NCBI GenBank assembly: GCA_028714315.1
Contig: JAQTMN010000003.1
Coordinates: forward strand, 1 to 64,000
Source: Sulfuricella sp.
GTDB taxonomy: Bacteria; Pseudomonadota; Gammaproteobacteria; Burkholderiales; Sulfuricellaceae
Length of the DNA: 64,000 bases
Reading direction: 5' to 3'
Shown here: positions 20,401-31,442 of the stretch, one piece after another
Position numbering within the stretch: the first letter of the stretch is position 1
Layout: every line of letters begins with the position of its first letter
The notes under the pieces: model-generated
Seen by the model: the letters and a program-made list of their open reading frames with translations, nothing else
Told to the model about the DNA's origin: nothing
Database searches by the model: none
Position numbers and translations under genes: made by a program

Positions 20401-20972
20401 ACGATTTCAATCTCCTGAGATTGTATAGAGCTTCTCTGTTTTAACGTGTAAATGGTTTCAGAAAGATATATTCCTGCATTGATGTTCTTAAAGCGTTCGG
20501 CATATTCATTCGAAAGACGGTTAAAGAAAGACCAGATTCTTTGTTTTTCCGGCCCTTTTGGCATAAGGTCTGGTCTAAGAATTCCTCGTCCGGAATAGTT
20601 TAAAAATTGGTTTCTCAGTGATTTCCCTTCCTCGGTTGGAAACATATCCGGCCTAAATCCTTCAGACCTCTCATAGCACTGTTCTAGGAGTTGCTGAAAA
20701 AGTCGTGCATCGATTATCGCTACATCAAGATCAGATTCCCTTTCGAGGAAAGGTCTCTTTTTTATAAAACTGTAACCGGTATGCGCTGAGCCGGATATCC
20801 TGATAGATGAGAAAGGTATTTTGAACTCACAGGATATCTTGTTAAAGATTTCAAACTGAACTTCCGGATGATCAAGGAAATAATTGCATGGGTATGATAA
20901 AAATACTTTTTTTACATTACCATAGTTCGAGGAGCCAGATTCAATAGCTCTTTTATGAATGTTGTTGGGCAT
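20397..20972 (-). CDS. Putative nucleotidyltransferase-fold protein upstream of and coupled to DUF262 gene
   Basis: IRISGSAHTGYSFIKKRPFLERESDLDVAII fits hGS...DxD; 4-nt ATGA overlap with 19345..20400. Confidence 0.55.
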   Translation of the reverse strand: MPNNIHKRAIESGSSNYGNVKKVFLSYPCNYFLDHPEVQFEIFNKISCEFKIPFSSIRISGSAHTGYSFIKKRPFLERESDLDVAIIDARLFQQLLEQCYERSEGFRPDMFPTEEGKSLRNQFLNYSGRGILRPDLMPKGPEKQRIWSFFNRLSNEYAERFKNINAGIYLSETIYTLKQRSSIQSQEIEIV

Positions 20973-20995
20973 TATTTAAGTTCTCTTCAAGAAGC

Positions 20996-21091
20996 TTCTG
21001 TAGCCCCGGATGGAGCTTCGCGTAATCCGGGATTGTGTCTCGACGCCATAATTGTCTCGTATTTCGCTCCGCTTCATACGGGCTACAATCT
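20996..21091. repeat. Dispersed intergenic repeat P10 (GTAGCCCGTATGAAGCG...ATCCGGG), reverse copy
   Basis: Related copies at about 25593..25683 and 57339..57427. Confidence 0.7.
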
Positions 21092-21102
21092 TTCGTTTCC
21101 CA

Positions 21103-21483
21103 TCACCCCTTTGTCACCCCATCCAACCCCAGCGCCAGAATCGCGGCATTACGGGTCAACAGTGTCAGCCTTTCGTCGTAAGCCTGGGCGATCAGCAGCC
21201 GGTCGAACGGGTCGGGGTGGGTGCAGGTCAGGCTGCGCGCCGCTTCGATGTGGCGCGGCAGGATGGGCAGCAGGACGAAGCCTTGTGTTTCCAGTTGTTC
21301 CGTCAGCGAGCCTTCCGGCAAAGGCAATTTGCCTTTTGCGTTTTTCAGTACCATTTCCCAGATGCTGGCGGTGCTGACCACGATTTCGGTTTTGGCGATG
21401 ACGCGCTGTGTCGCTTTGGTCAGGCGTTTGTCCGCCGTCATCCACCAGTAGATCAGGTGGGTGTCGAGCAGATGGCGCTTCAA
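21103..21483 (-). CDS. PIN-domain toxin (VapC-like)
   Basis: LLDTHLIYWWMTADKRL...PDPFDRLLIAQAYDERLTLLTRN. Confidence 0.88.
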   Translation of the reverse strand: MKRHLLDTHLIYWWMTADKRLTKATQRVIAKTEIVVSTASIWEMVLKNAKGKLPLPEGSLTEQLETQGFVLLPILPRHIEAARSLTCTHPDPFDRLLIAQAYDERLTLLTRNAAILALGLDGVTKG

Positions 21484-21752
21484 GGCAGGTCGCCGCCTGT
21501 CAGTTCATCGGCGATGGCGGTGTTGGTTTCAGGCGAGTCCCAATCGGCTTTGGCCTTGGGCAGCCCGGCCCATGCGCCCGGCTTGCGCGAGAAATCCTGT
21601 GGGCCGATCTTGACCAGCCTGACGACGGGAACGCCTTTGTTGGCGATTACCACGTCCTCGCCATCCAGCGCGGCCTGGACGAGTTTGGAAAGCTGGCTTT
21701 TGGCTTCAAGCATATTGCATTGCATGGTTGCCTCCGAAGGAAGTTGCATCAT
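21480..21752 (-). CDS. Phd/YefM-type antitoxin
   Basis: MQCNMLEAKSQLSKLVQAALDGEDVVIANKGVPVVRLV; overlaps toxin start. Confidence 0.87.
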   Translation of the reverse strand: MMQLPSEATMQCNMLEAKSQLSKLVQAALDGEDVVIANKGVPVVRLVKIGPQDFSRKPGAWAGLPKAKADWDSPETNTAIADELTGGDLP

Positions 21753-21779
21753 GCATAAAGTTTACACCGGCTGGCTAAG

Positions 21780-22163
21780 TTAGCCAATGATTGCCGTTGC
21801 CCAGTCCAGCGTTTGCGCTGCTATGACATCGACTTCTTCACTGCTGAGATTGGAGATGACTTCATCTCCATAGCGGAACTCCACCGCATAAGGATTGATT
21901 TGCGCTAACACTTCGGCGTTGCTGGGCGGCGAGATACCGGCTTTTTCAAGCTGGTCGGCCAGTTCGTAAAGGTCGTGGGTCTTGCGGAACGCCTCGCCGC
22001 GCGTGAAAAGCACGGCTTTCAGGCTTTTCTCGATAGCCTGTTGGGCATGGAAGAAAGCGAGGGCCGGGCGGATGTGGGGAATGGCTGCCAATATCCGAAA
22101 AGCGGCCAAGTCGTCGCCGGCCAGTTTCAGGAAACGCCGGGCTTCGTCAAGCGAGGTTGTCAT
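21780..22163 (-). CDS. HEPN-domain toxin
   Basis: FFHAQQAIEKSLKAVLFTRGEAFRKTHDLYELADQLEKAG. Confidence 0.87.
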   Translation of the reverse strand: MTTSLDEARRFLKLAGDDLAAFRILAAIPHIRPALAFFHAQQAIEKSLKAVLFTRGEAFRKTHDLYELADQLEKAGISPPSNAEVLAQINPYAVEFRYGDEVISNLSSEEVDVIAAQTLDWATAIIG

Positions 22164-22470
22164 GCAGCACCTGGCCTTCCTTGATCGCCCAATATGGCAG
22201 GGTGCCGGGAACCTGGCTGCGGCGCAGGGCTTCTTCTTCCGAATAGACCAGCACGTCCACGCCGGCGCCGATGCCACCGATGGCGCGGCGTAGGCGCAGA
22301 TATTCCGCCGCCTTGTCCGGCAGATCCTTTTCGATAACCATCAGGTCCAGGTCAGAATCTTCGTCTGCGGTTTCGCGCGCATAGGAGCCGAACAGGATTA
22401 CGCGGCAGGGTGAACTGGCGGCGGCAACCAGCCGGGCGGTGGCAGCACGTATGGTTTCCATGTTGATCAT
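22147..22470 (-). CDS. MNT-type nucleotidyltransferase antitoxin
   Basis: VILFGSYARETADEDSDLDLMVIEKDL. Confidence 0.88.
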   Translation of the reverse strand: MINMETIRAATARLVAAASSPCRVILFGSYARETADEDSDLDLMVIEKDLPDKAAEYLRLRRAIGGIGAGVDVLVYSEEEALRRSQVPGTLPYWAIKEGQVLHDNLA

Positions 22471-22606
22471 TCAGACTCTCCCAATGGTCGTGCCCCTTAG
22501 TTTACCTTCTTGTCGGCTTGTACCGTGCCCCGCTCTTGGCGCGTTTTAATGGCTAATCAGGAGGCTTGGCCATTTCCTGGTCGATACGATTTTCCCAGGC
22601 GAAAAA

Positions 22607-22972
22607 TCAAGCCGCAGCCTTCAACGTGAAGTCCGCGTGAATTTCATCCCATGGCACGAATACCTTGCCGCTGGAGTTTTTTTCGATGAGGCCTAATGCC
22701 AGCAATTTCGCGGCGTCGGAATGGACATTGCTGTAGTTGCGCTTAAGCTGTTTGGCCAGTGCGTATAGCGTGGTTGGGCCACACGCCTTGAGCGCTTCCA
22801 GCATTGCCCAGCGAGTCGGGGTCAGCGCCGTGAGCAGTTGGGGCATGTTGGCAAAATTCAGCGTCTCGCGTGGCGTGATGCTTTGCCCTGACTCGGCGGC
22901 TTTCCACGCTTCAAGAACATCTTCACCCATCTGCTTCAGGGTTTTGGTTCCGATTTCAAGTTTCTTCATCAT
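22607..22972 (-). CDS. Winged-helix/HTH protein, putative antitoxin
   Basis: LTPTRWAMLEALKACGPTTLYALAKQLKRNYSNVHSDAAKLLALGLIEK; overlaps upstream DUF6516 gene. Confidence 0.72.
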   Translation of the reverse strand: MMKKLEIGTKTLKQMGEDVLEAWKAAESGQSITPRETLNFANMPQLLTALTPTRWAMLEALKACGPTTLYALAKQLKRNYSNVHSDAAKLLALGLIEKNSSGKVFVPWDEIHADFTLKAAA

Positions 22973-23255
22973 CGACCTCCGCCAGTTTTGCAACGTCGCC
23001 AAGAAAATCTGCTACCAAGCGCTCCGGCGATACAAATACATAAGGGTGTTCTTCATTCCCGTAGTGGATGTGATCGCCTTTGCCGCTTTCGTTGTCGTAA
23101 CGCACAATGCAACGATCATTCCGGCCGCAATAAAACCGGTATTTCAATCCATGCGGCCGGTCGCCGGTTGGTTTGGGCAATTGCCAAAGCACCATCTCCA
23201 CCAGCACGCCGTTAGCGTAAATCTTTTTGAGATGGCGGATTAGCCTGGCTTTCAT
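22956..23255 (-). CDS. DUF6516 (TumE-like) putative toxin
   Basis: VEMVLWQLPKPTGDRPHGLKYRFYCGRNDRCIVRYDNESGKGDHIHYG. Confidence 0.65.
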   Translation of the reverse strand: MKARLIRHLKKIYANGVLVEMVLWQLPKPTGDRPHGLKYRFYCGRNDRCIVRYDNESGKGDHIHYGNEEHPYVFVSPERLVADFLGDVAKLAEVDDEET

Positions 23256-23303
23256 ATATTGTATTTTAGCAATATATTGCCGGCTTGCAATAGGTTGGCG
23301 GCG

Positions 23304-24968
<1,665 letters not shown>

Positions 24969-25139
24969 GGCGGTTTTTCGGTGCAATGAGGAAGCCGCAA
25001 GCTTAACCCAAGGCGGGTTGTTTGGGGAGGTGGGAAAGGAACGTCTTATGCCTGCAGAAAGGATACAATTCTCATGCCGAACCCATGCGGCGCGGGTTCT
25101 GGTCAGCGGTACCAGCCGAGGAACTCAGGGAGAGTTGCA

Positions 25140-25562
25140 ATGAAAATCACCAAGAAGAAATTGCTGTCGGAACTCAACAAGGACCTGGAATGGGAATACG
25201 CGGCAGCCGTGCAGTACGTGCAGCACGCGGCGGCGATCAGCGGCGCGCAGTTCGATTCCATCCAGAAAGAGCTGCTGATCCACGCCCAGGAGGAATTGCA
25301 GCATGCCGTCATGCTGTCCGAACAGATCGACTTCCTTGGCGGTGTGCCCACCGTGGACGTGGAAAAGCGCGAAATTTCGGCGGACAGCCTGGAGATGCTC
25401 AAGCAGGATCTGTGGGGCGAGCAGAACGCCATCGACCGCTACAAGGAGCGCATCGGCCAGGCTGAAGCGCTCAAGGAATACGGTTTGCGCCGGGTGCTGG
25501 AGGATATCCTGATCCAGGAAGAAGAGCACAAGCGCGATATCGCGAATGCGCTGACGAAGTAG
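25140..25562 (+). CDS. Ferritin-like / bacterioferritin-type protein
   Basis: LEWEYAAAVQYVQHAAAI...ELLIHAQEELQHAVMLSEQI...ILIQEEEHKRDI. Confidence 0.8.
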   Translation: MKITKKKLLSELNKDLEWEYAAAVQYVQHAAAISGAQFDSIQKELLIHAQEELQHAVMLSEQIDFLGGVPTVDVEKREISADSLEMLKQDLWGEQNAIDRYKERIGQAEALKEYGLRRVLEDILIQEEEHKRDIANALTK

Positions 25563-25592
25563 GGCCGTGGCGCCCTCGGACGGGGCGTCGGA

Positions 25593-25683
25593 ATGTAGCC
25601 CGTATGAAGCGCAGCGGAATACGGGGTCGGTCTTGGCTTCGAGACGCAATCCCGGATTCCGCAAAGCTTCATCCGGGCTACGT
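25593..25683. repeat. Dispersed intergenic repeat P10, forward copy
   Basis: TGTAGCCCGTATGAAGCGCAGCGGAATACGGGG...CATCCGGGCTAC. Confidence 0.7.
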
Positions 25684-25698
25684 CCCTATGGAAAAAAA

Positions 25699-25858
25699 GC
25701 CCCTCCCCCGTCTCGCCGTGGTCGCTGCGCAGCAGCGGGAACCCGGCGGGGACATACGATCTTTCATCGACTTTAGTCGATAGAAAGTCGGAGTGCAGCT
25801 TGCTGCCACTCCTTGCGGGTGCAGGGAGAGGGGCTGGGGTGAGGGACTTTGCGCTTGG
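25699..25858. repeat. 160-bp composite repeat, inverted relative to 13463..13622
   Basis: Reverse complement matches 13463..13622 with about 3 mismatches by eye. Confidence 0.88.
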
Positions 25859-25937
25859 GCAACGCTTGCAGTGATGCAAACGCCCTCATCCCCGGCCCTT
25901 CTCCCGCCCACGGGAGAAGGGAGTCGGAGCAGTAACT

Positions 25938-26918
25938 TTATTTCTGAAAAACCTCCAGCATTTTTTCCACCACGTCCGGATCGCGTTCGGCGCGCAGCAC
26001 GCGGTGCAGGGCTTCCGCTTCCGGGTAGGCGCTGCCCAGCATGCCGAGCCATTGCTTGAGCCGGCCCGGCGCGTGGCGCAAATCCATCCTGGCGCGCAGT
26101 TGAGCGTAGAAATCCACCACCCAGGGCTGCAATTCGGCCCAGCCCATTGCCGCCGCTCCGGTTTTGATGCGCAGCGCCAGATCCGGCCGGGTGACGGCGC
26201 CGCGCCCGGTCATCACGTCGGCGCAGCCGCTGACCTGGCGGATTCTTTCCCAGTCCTGCGGCGTCCATACGTCGCCGTTCGCCACCAGCGGCAGGCTGAC
26301 TTCCTCGCGGATGCGGGCGAGCCATTCCCAGCGCGCGGGCGGGCGATAGCGGTCCGCACCGGTGCGGGCGTGGACGGTGAGTTCGGCGGCGCCGCCGGCT
26401 TCGATGGCGCGGGCGCAATCCAGCGCTAGTTCGGTATTCTCAAGGCCGAGGCGCATCTTGGCGGTGACGGGGATGGCTTGCGGCACAGCGCGGCGCACGG
26501 CGGCGACGATGGCGCGGATGCGCTCCGGCTCGGCCAGCAAGGCCGCGCCGCCGCCGTGGCGGTTGACCACCGGGGCGGGGCAGCCGAAATTGAGGTCGAC
26601 GCCCGGCGCGCCGAGGCCGGCGGCGAGGGCGGCATTCTCGGCCATGCAGACCGGGTCGCTGCCCAGCAATTGCACCCGCACCGGCACCCCGGCGCGGGTG
26701 CGGCCGCCGTTGGCCAGTTCCGGCACGGTGCGCAAGACGAATTTTTCGGTGAGCAGATGGTGGGTGACGCGCACGAATTCGGCGACGCACAGGTCGAAGC
26801 CGCCCAGCCTCGTCAGCACGTCGCGCATGGATACGTCGGCAAGCCCCTCCATCGGCGCGAGGATCAGGCGCATGGCCGATTCCAGCGCGGGAGAAGGAGT
26901 CTGGTGAGTTGATGCCAT
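25938..26918 (-). CDS. dusC: tRNA-dihydrouridine synthase (DusC-like)
   Basis: MRLILAPMEGLADVSMRDVLTRLGGFDLCVAEF; LNFGCPAPVVNRHGGGAALL. Confidence 0.87.
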   Translation of the reverse strand: MASTHQTPSPALESAMRLILAPMEGLADVSMRDVLTRLGGFDLCVAEFVRVTHHLLTEKFVLRTVPELANGGRTRAGVPVRVQLLGSDPVCMAENAALAAGLGAPGVDLNFGCPAPVVNRHGGGAALLAEPERIRAIVAAVRRAVPQAIPVTAKMRLGLENTELALDCARAIEAGGAAELTVHARTGADRYRPPARWEWLARIREEVSLPLVANGDVWTPQDWERIRQVSGCADVMTGRGAVTRPDLALRIKTGAAAMGWAELQPWVVDFYAQLRARMDLRHAPGRLKQWLGMLGSAYPEAEALHRVLRAERDPDVVEKMLEVFQK

Positions 26919-27090
26919 GATGCGGTTGAAATTCGGGAAATTGGGCGCAAGTTTAACCCAGATAATTCGAATGATGGCGAGGCGTTTTGCGAGGCAGTGC
27001 CCGACAAGCTCGCCGGAGCTCCGCGTTCTCCGCGTCTCCGCGTGGGCATCCGGATTCACGCGGAAGCGCGGGGGGCGCGGAGAGCGGGTT

Positions 27091-27112
27091 GTGCGAATGA
27101 ATTCGCACCTAC
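27091..27112 (+). repeat. GTGCGAATGAATTCGCACCTAC hairpin repeat, copy 2
   Basis: Exact match to copy 1. Confidence 0.85.
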
Positions 27113-27204
27113 ATCGGTAGATGCGGTGAGGAATGAAACGCATCGTTTTCGATTGATGCGGTTCGCGATGCTCACCGCATCCTACGTATCTTGGCAGAAA
27201 CTCA

Positions 27205-27253
27205 TGTAGGTCGGGCTTTAGCCTGACATGTACGGCTAAAGCCGCACCCACAA
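27205..27253. repeat. Double-hairpin repeat P1, diverged copy
   Basis: GTAGGTCGGGCTTTAGCCTGACATGTACGGCTAAAGCCGCACCCAC. Confidence 0.75.
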
Positions 27254-27307
27254 GCCGCGCCCGCGAAACTGGCATAGAATGGACACTTATCGAGATGCGG
27301 AGTGGCG

Positions 27308-27931
27308 ATGGAAAACCTGGCCGCCAATTTTGTCCTGCTGTTCATCGTGATCGACCCCATCGGGGTGGCGGCCCTATTCGCGCCGCTCACCCATGGCGCC
27401 GACCCGGCGTTCCAGCGCCGCACTGCGTTGCGCGGCGTGCTGCTGTCGGCGGGCATCCTGTTCGCCTTTGGTCTTGGCGGGCGCGGGCTGCTGCATGCCC
27501 TGGGCATCGGCATCCCCGCTTTTCGCATCGCCGGCGGGCTGCTTTTGCTCATGCTCTCGCTGGACCTGATCATCGCGCGCCGCACCGGGCTCAGCTCGGC
27601 CACCAGCAGCGAGAAACGCGAAGCCGCGCAGCGGGAGGACATTTCGGTGTTTCCGCTGGCTTTTCCGCTGATCGCCGGGCCGGGCGCGCTGACCACTGTG
27701 CTGCTCATGGCGGCGGCGGGCGAGGGCTGGGCTTTTTATGGCGGCCTGGCGGCGGTGCTGGCCGTCGTGCTGGGCCTGACCCTGGCCGCCCTGATTTACG
27801 CGCCCTCGATCCGGCGCCTGCTGGGCGAAACCGGCATCAATGTGTTGAATCGCCTGATGGGTGTGATCCTGACCGCGCTGGCGGTGCAGTATATGCTGGA
27901 TGGGCTCAAGAACAGCTTGTTTCCCGGTTAG
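27308..27931 (+). CDS. MarC-family (UPF0056) integral membrane protein
   Basis: FVLLFIVIDPIGVAALFAPLT...FRIAGGLLLLMLSLDLI...FPLIAGPGALTTVLL. Confidence 0.88.
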   Translation: MENLAANFVLLFIVIDPIGVAALFAPLTHGADPAFQRRTALRGVLLSAGILFAFGLGGRGLLHALGIGIPAFRIAGGLLLLMLSLDLIIARRTGLSSATSSEKREAAQREDISVFPLAFPLIAGPGALTTVLLMAAAGEGWAFYGGLAAVLAVVLGLTLAALIYAPSIRRLLGETGINVLNRLMGVILTALAVQYMLDGLKNSLFPG

Positions 27932-27946
27932 CCGGGCAGCCGCGCC

Positions 27947-28297
27947 TCAACCCTGCGTCGGATACGGCGCCTCTTCATACGGCGAAAGCCCGAGCGCCAT
28001 GGCCCACGTCGCCACTATCCATTCTGCCTGGCTTACGCTGAGACCCGATATGCGGCGTTGAAAATAATCGCGCAGGCGCTGGGCGACGAAAAACGGTTGC
28101 GATTTGTTGCTCAGCCTGAGCAGTTCGGGCGGCACTTCGAGCCGGACCGATTCGCCGAGAAGATCGAGCAGGACCGGGTGGCCTATTTCGTGGGCGAGCA
28201 GGGCGGTCTTGAACTGCTCGGGGCAATAATAAACCGCGCTCCCATGCCTGCGGATGATTTCTATCAGGGCTTTTCTGAGCAGGATGCTGTTTGGCAT
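27947..28297 (-). CDS. Small hypothetical helical protein
   Basis: 116 aa from ATG at 28297; [18 protein letters not shown]...[14 protein letters not shown]. Confidence 0.5.
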   Translation of the reverse strand: MPNSILLRKALIEIIRRHGSAVYYCPEQFKTALLAHEIGHPVLLDLLGESVRLEVPPELLRLSNKSQPFFVAQRLRDYFQRRISGLSVSQAEWIVATWAMALGLSPYEEAPYPTQG

Positions 28298-28326
28298 GGC
28301 GCGCCGGTTGGGCGTTGAAAGTCGGC

Positions 28327-28929
28327 TTATGCGCCGGCTTCGGCGAGCTGCCAATGGCCGCAGTGCTCCTGCCGCGACGGCGGCGTGAGCGTTTGCAGGA
28401 TATTTATTCCACGATCGGCCCGTTCGCGGCAGATACCCTCGCTGTCCTCGACGATGTTGAACACGCCGGAGCGCAGCTCCCTTGCACCCTGCCAAAAGGA
28501 GCAGGTACCGCAGGCGCGAATTTCCGGACCCATGGTGATGAGATACATGTCGGACAGGTTTTCCGGGGCAGGCTCCGAAGGGGGCGGCCGATCCGGATCG
28601 CCGGCAATTCGCTCCAGCAGTTTCAGGTATTTGGAAAACAGCCGGTTGCCCAGCGGGGTGACTTTGAGTTCCAGCATGCGCCCGTCGCTCGGGTTGCTGT
28701 CTTTCCGTATGACACCGAGGGCGATCAACCGGTTGAGCCGCCTCTGGACGGTGGCGGAGGAAGAAAGGCCGAGCAGAAGCAGGCGCTTGAGGGTCAACGG
28801 ACTGCCGGCTTCCTGATGGAAGCCGATGGTGATCGCGATGTGGTAGTCCACCAGGGTCTGGAGCATGGGCAGGCGTTTTATCTGCAAGGAGCAGACCCGG
28901 TGGAGGATGGAGTACATATTGTTCTTCAT
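28327..28929 (-). CDS. MarR-like winged-helix regulator with Cys/His-rich C-terminal extension
   Basis: [43 protein letters not shown]-terminal CGTC...C...HC. Confidence 0.72.
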   Translation of the reverse strand: MKNNMYSILHRVCSLQIKRLPMLQTLVDYHIAITIGFHQEAGSPLTLKRLLLLGLSSSATVQRRLNRLIALGVIRKDSNPSDGRMLELKVTPLGNRLFSKYLKLLERIAGDPDRPPPSEPAPENLSDMYLITMGPEIRACGTCSFWQGARELRSGVFNIVEDSEGICRERADRGINILQTLTPPSRQEHCGHWQLAEAGA

Positions 28930-29115
28930 ATATGGCTGACTTTACCCCAAGACGGCCGCCGCTTAGCAGCAATCTATAATCAAATTGATTAAGATATACC
29001 TTGCGGACACCGGGACCGCCGATGAGACATCCTTCGGCGCGAGATAAAACCTGGAAAGGAAACAGGGCGCCGATTTCTGGTTCCCTCCCTCCATATTGAG
29101 GCAGGCCAGGGGCGG

Positions 29116-29284
29116 CTAGTCCGGATGTTGCATAAATTCGCGTGATGATCGCGCAGGATTTTGTTTTGTAGGGGGATTTTGTGAAGGAGCGGCGTAGTGG
29201 TTCATACGCCCGACTGAACAAAATTTCCATACGAAACAAAAGACCAGCGAGGGCGCGCGTCAATTTATGCAACATCCGGGCTAG
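29116..29284. mobile_element. MITE-like element with about 23-bp terminal inverted repeats
   Basis: CTAGTCCGGATGTTGCATAAATT ... AATTTATGCAACATCCGGGCTAG (22/23 complementary), no coding capacity. Confidence 0.7.
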
Positions 29285-31140
29285 GAGCCGGCCTCTTCTT
29301 CCGACCCATACTCCTTCAGCATTTTGAGGAACGATTCCCCGTAGCGCGCCAGCTTGGCCTGGCCGACGCCGCTGATCTGCCCCAGTTCGGCCAGGGTTCC
29401 CGGCTTGGCATTCAAAATTTCCAGCAAGGTGCTGTCGTGGAAGATCACGTAAGGCGGCACCCCCTGCTCGCGGGCGAGCTCCATGCGTTTGGCCTTGAGC
29501 GCGGTCCACAGCGGATCGTCGCTGGCGCCGGCGAAAGCTTCGCGCGCACGGGCGCCGCGCTCGGCTTTGCTGATTTTGCGCTTGGCCGGCTCGGCGTCGC
29601 GCCGCAGCCATACTTCCCGCTCGCCGCGCAGCACCGGGCGGGCGGCTTCGGTCAGGCGCAGGCCGCCGTAGGCTTCCATGTCCACCTCGAGCAGGCCGGC
29701 GGCGACCAGCTGGCGGTAGACGCTGCTCCATTGCGGCTGGCTCAAGGTTTGCCCGATGCCGAAGGTGGTGAGCTGCTGATGGCGGAATTTTTCGACCTGC
29801 GGCGTGGCTTTGCCGAGCAGCACGTCGATCAGGTGGCCGACGCCGAAGCGCTGGCCGGTGCGGTAGACGCAGGACAACGCCATCTGCGCGGCCTGGGTGG
29901 CGTCCCAGCTGTCCACCGGTTCGAGGCAGTTGTCGCACTGGGCGCAGCCGCCGGGATGTTCCTCGCCGAAATAGCGCAGGATCGCCTGATGGCGGCAGGC
30001 GGTGGATTCGCAGAAGCCGAGCAGCGCGTCGAGCTTGGCGAGTTCGACCCGCTTGCGCTCTTCCGGCGCGTCGCCGGAACTGAGCATCTGGCGCATCGAC
30101 ACCACGTCGCCCAGGCCGTAGGTCATCCAGGCGTCGGCGGGCAGGCCGTCGCGGCCGGCGCGGCCGGTTTCCTGGTAGTAGCCTTCCATGCTCTTGGGCA
30201 GGTCGAGGTGGGCGACGAAGCGCACGTTGGGCTTGTCGATGCCCATGCCGAAGGCGACCGTGGCGACCATGATCACGCCTTCTTCGCGCAGGAAGCGCTT
30301 CTGGTTGGCGGCGCGCACCGCGGCGTCGAGCCCGGCGTGGTAGGGCAGCGCGTCCCAGCCCTGTTCCTTGAGCCAGGCGGCGGTTTCCTCGACCTTCCTG
30401 CGCGACAGGCAGTATACGATCCCCGCGTCGTTGGCGTGCTCGGCTTCGAGAAAGGCTGCCAGCTGCTTGCGCGCATTGGCTTTCTGCGTGACGCGGTAGC
30501 GGATGTTGGGCCGGTCGAAGCTGGAGACGAACTGGCGCGCCTCGGCAAGCCCCAGCCGCTCGACGATCTCGCGCCGGGTCGGCGCGTCCGCCGTGGCGGT
30601 GAGCGCGATGCGCGGCACCGCCGGAAAGCGTTCGTGCAGCACCGTCAGCTCGCGGTATTCCGGCCGGAAATCGTGGCCCCACTGCGACACGCAGTGCGCC
30701 TCGTCGATGGCGAACAAGGCCAGGCCCGGCCCGGCTTCGACCTGTTCCAGCGCAGCGAGGAAATTCGCCATCAGCAGCCGTTCCGGCGCGACATACAGGA
30801 TATCCAGCTCGCCGCGCATCAGGCGGCCGAATACCTCGCGCCCTTCGTCGGCGGACAGGCTCGAATTGAGGAAGGCGGCCTTGACGCCGAGCTGGCGGAG
30901 GGCGTCCACCTGGTCCTGCATCAGCGCGATCAGCGGCGAGACGACGATGCCGACGCCGGCGCGCAGCAGGGCGGGAATCTGGTAGCACAGCGACTTGCCG
31001 CCGCCGGTCGGCATCAGCACCAGCGCGTCGCCGCCGGCCGCGACATGCTCGACGATGGACTGCTGCTCGCCGCGGAAGGAGGGGTAGCCGAAGACGTCGA
31101 GAAGAATGCGCTGGGCGGAAGTAGGCATCGAAATGGCCAA
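29281..31140 (-). CDS. recQ: ATP-dependent DNA helicase RecQ
   Basis: [60 protein letters not shown]-like C-terminus. Confidence 0.95.
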   Translation of the reverse strand: MAISMPTSAQRILLDVFGYPSFRGEQQSIVEHVAAGGDALVLMPTGGGKSLCYQIPALLRAGVGIVVSPLIALMQDQVDALRQLGVKAAFLNSSLSADEGREVFGRLMRGELDILYVAPERLLMANFLAALEQVEAGPGLALFAIDEAHCVSQWGHDFRPEYRELTVLHERFPAVPRIALTATADAPTRREIVERLGLAEARQFVSSFDRPNIRYRVTQKANARKQLAAFLEAEHANDAGIVYCLSRRKVEETAAWLKEQGWDALPYHAGLDAAVRAANQKRFLREEGVIMVATVAFGMGIDKPNVRFVAHLDLPKSMEGYYQETGRAGRDGLPADAWMTYGLGDVVSMRQMLSSGDAPEERKRVELAKLDALLGFCESTACRHQAILRYFGEEHPGGCAQCDNCLEPVDSWDATQAAQMALSCVYRTGQRFGVGHLIDVLLGKATPQVEKFRHQQLTTFGIGQTLSQPQWSSVYRQLVAAGLLEVDMEAYGGLRLTEAARPVLRGEREVWLRRDAEPAKRKISKAERGARAREAFAGASDDPLWTALKAKRMELAREQGVPPYVIFHDSTLLEILNAKPGTLAELGQISGVGQAKLARYGESFLKMLKEYGSEEEAGS

Positions 31141-31272
31141 TGGGTAAAGCGCCTAGTTTACCAGCGCGCGCCGGCACGTTGCGGCAACTTTTGCGAAATG
31201 ACGGAGTCTACCGGTCGCGAATATTTACAGTACAATCGTCGCTTTCTAAATTAACCTAAAAACCTCATTTGA

Positions 31273-31401
31273 ACCACGGAGATCACGGAGACCACGGAGC
31301 AAAACAAAGCATTCGAGAAATGTCGAGCACTCACCCAGGTGAAACGCAAGCTCGTTGCAATATCTTGATTTTTCTCCGTGGCCTCCGTGATCTCCGTGGT
31401 T
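31273..31401. repeat. Inverted repeat GAACCACGGAGATCACGGAGaCCACGGAG...CTCCGTGgCCTCCGTGATCTCCGTGGTT
   Basis: Complementary arms between recQ and ccmA. Confidence 0.8.
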
Positions 31402-31442
31402 AACTGCTTTTTTTGGATTAGAACACCGTCTTGGGTACATCG

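Noticed and set aside
25938-27275. Long 445-aa form of the dus ORF
   Set aside because: N-terminal about 119 aa reads through intergenic repeats; the Dus fold starts at MRLILAPMEG, so a start at 26918 or 26873 is more likely.
28147-28181. HEIGH (HExxH) in the 116-aa protein as a zinc protease motif
   Set aside because: The rest of the sequence looks like a small helical domain with a WA.ALG C-terminus seen in non-protease proteins; no third ligand or protease context.
28975-29112. Possible riboswitch/structured RNA between the MarR-like gene and recQ
   Set aside because: Some complementary segments, but no match to a riboswitch consensus I recognise; insufficient support.
27947-31177. 1076-aa minus-strand ORF
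   Set aside because: Most of it runs antiparallel/out-of-frame to recQ and the MarR-like gene and is low-complexity Arg/Ala/Pro; only the last 116 aa (ATG at 28297) looks like a real protein.
29437-31254. 605-aa plus-strand ORF antisense to recQ
   Set aside because: Shadow ORF from GC-rich codon bias; no recognisable domain, while recQ on the other strand is unambiguous.
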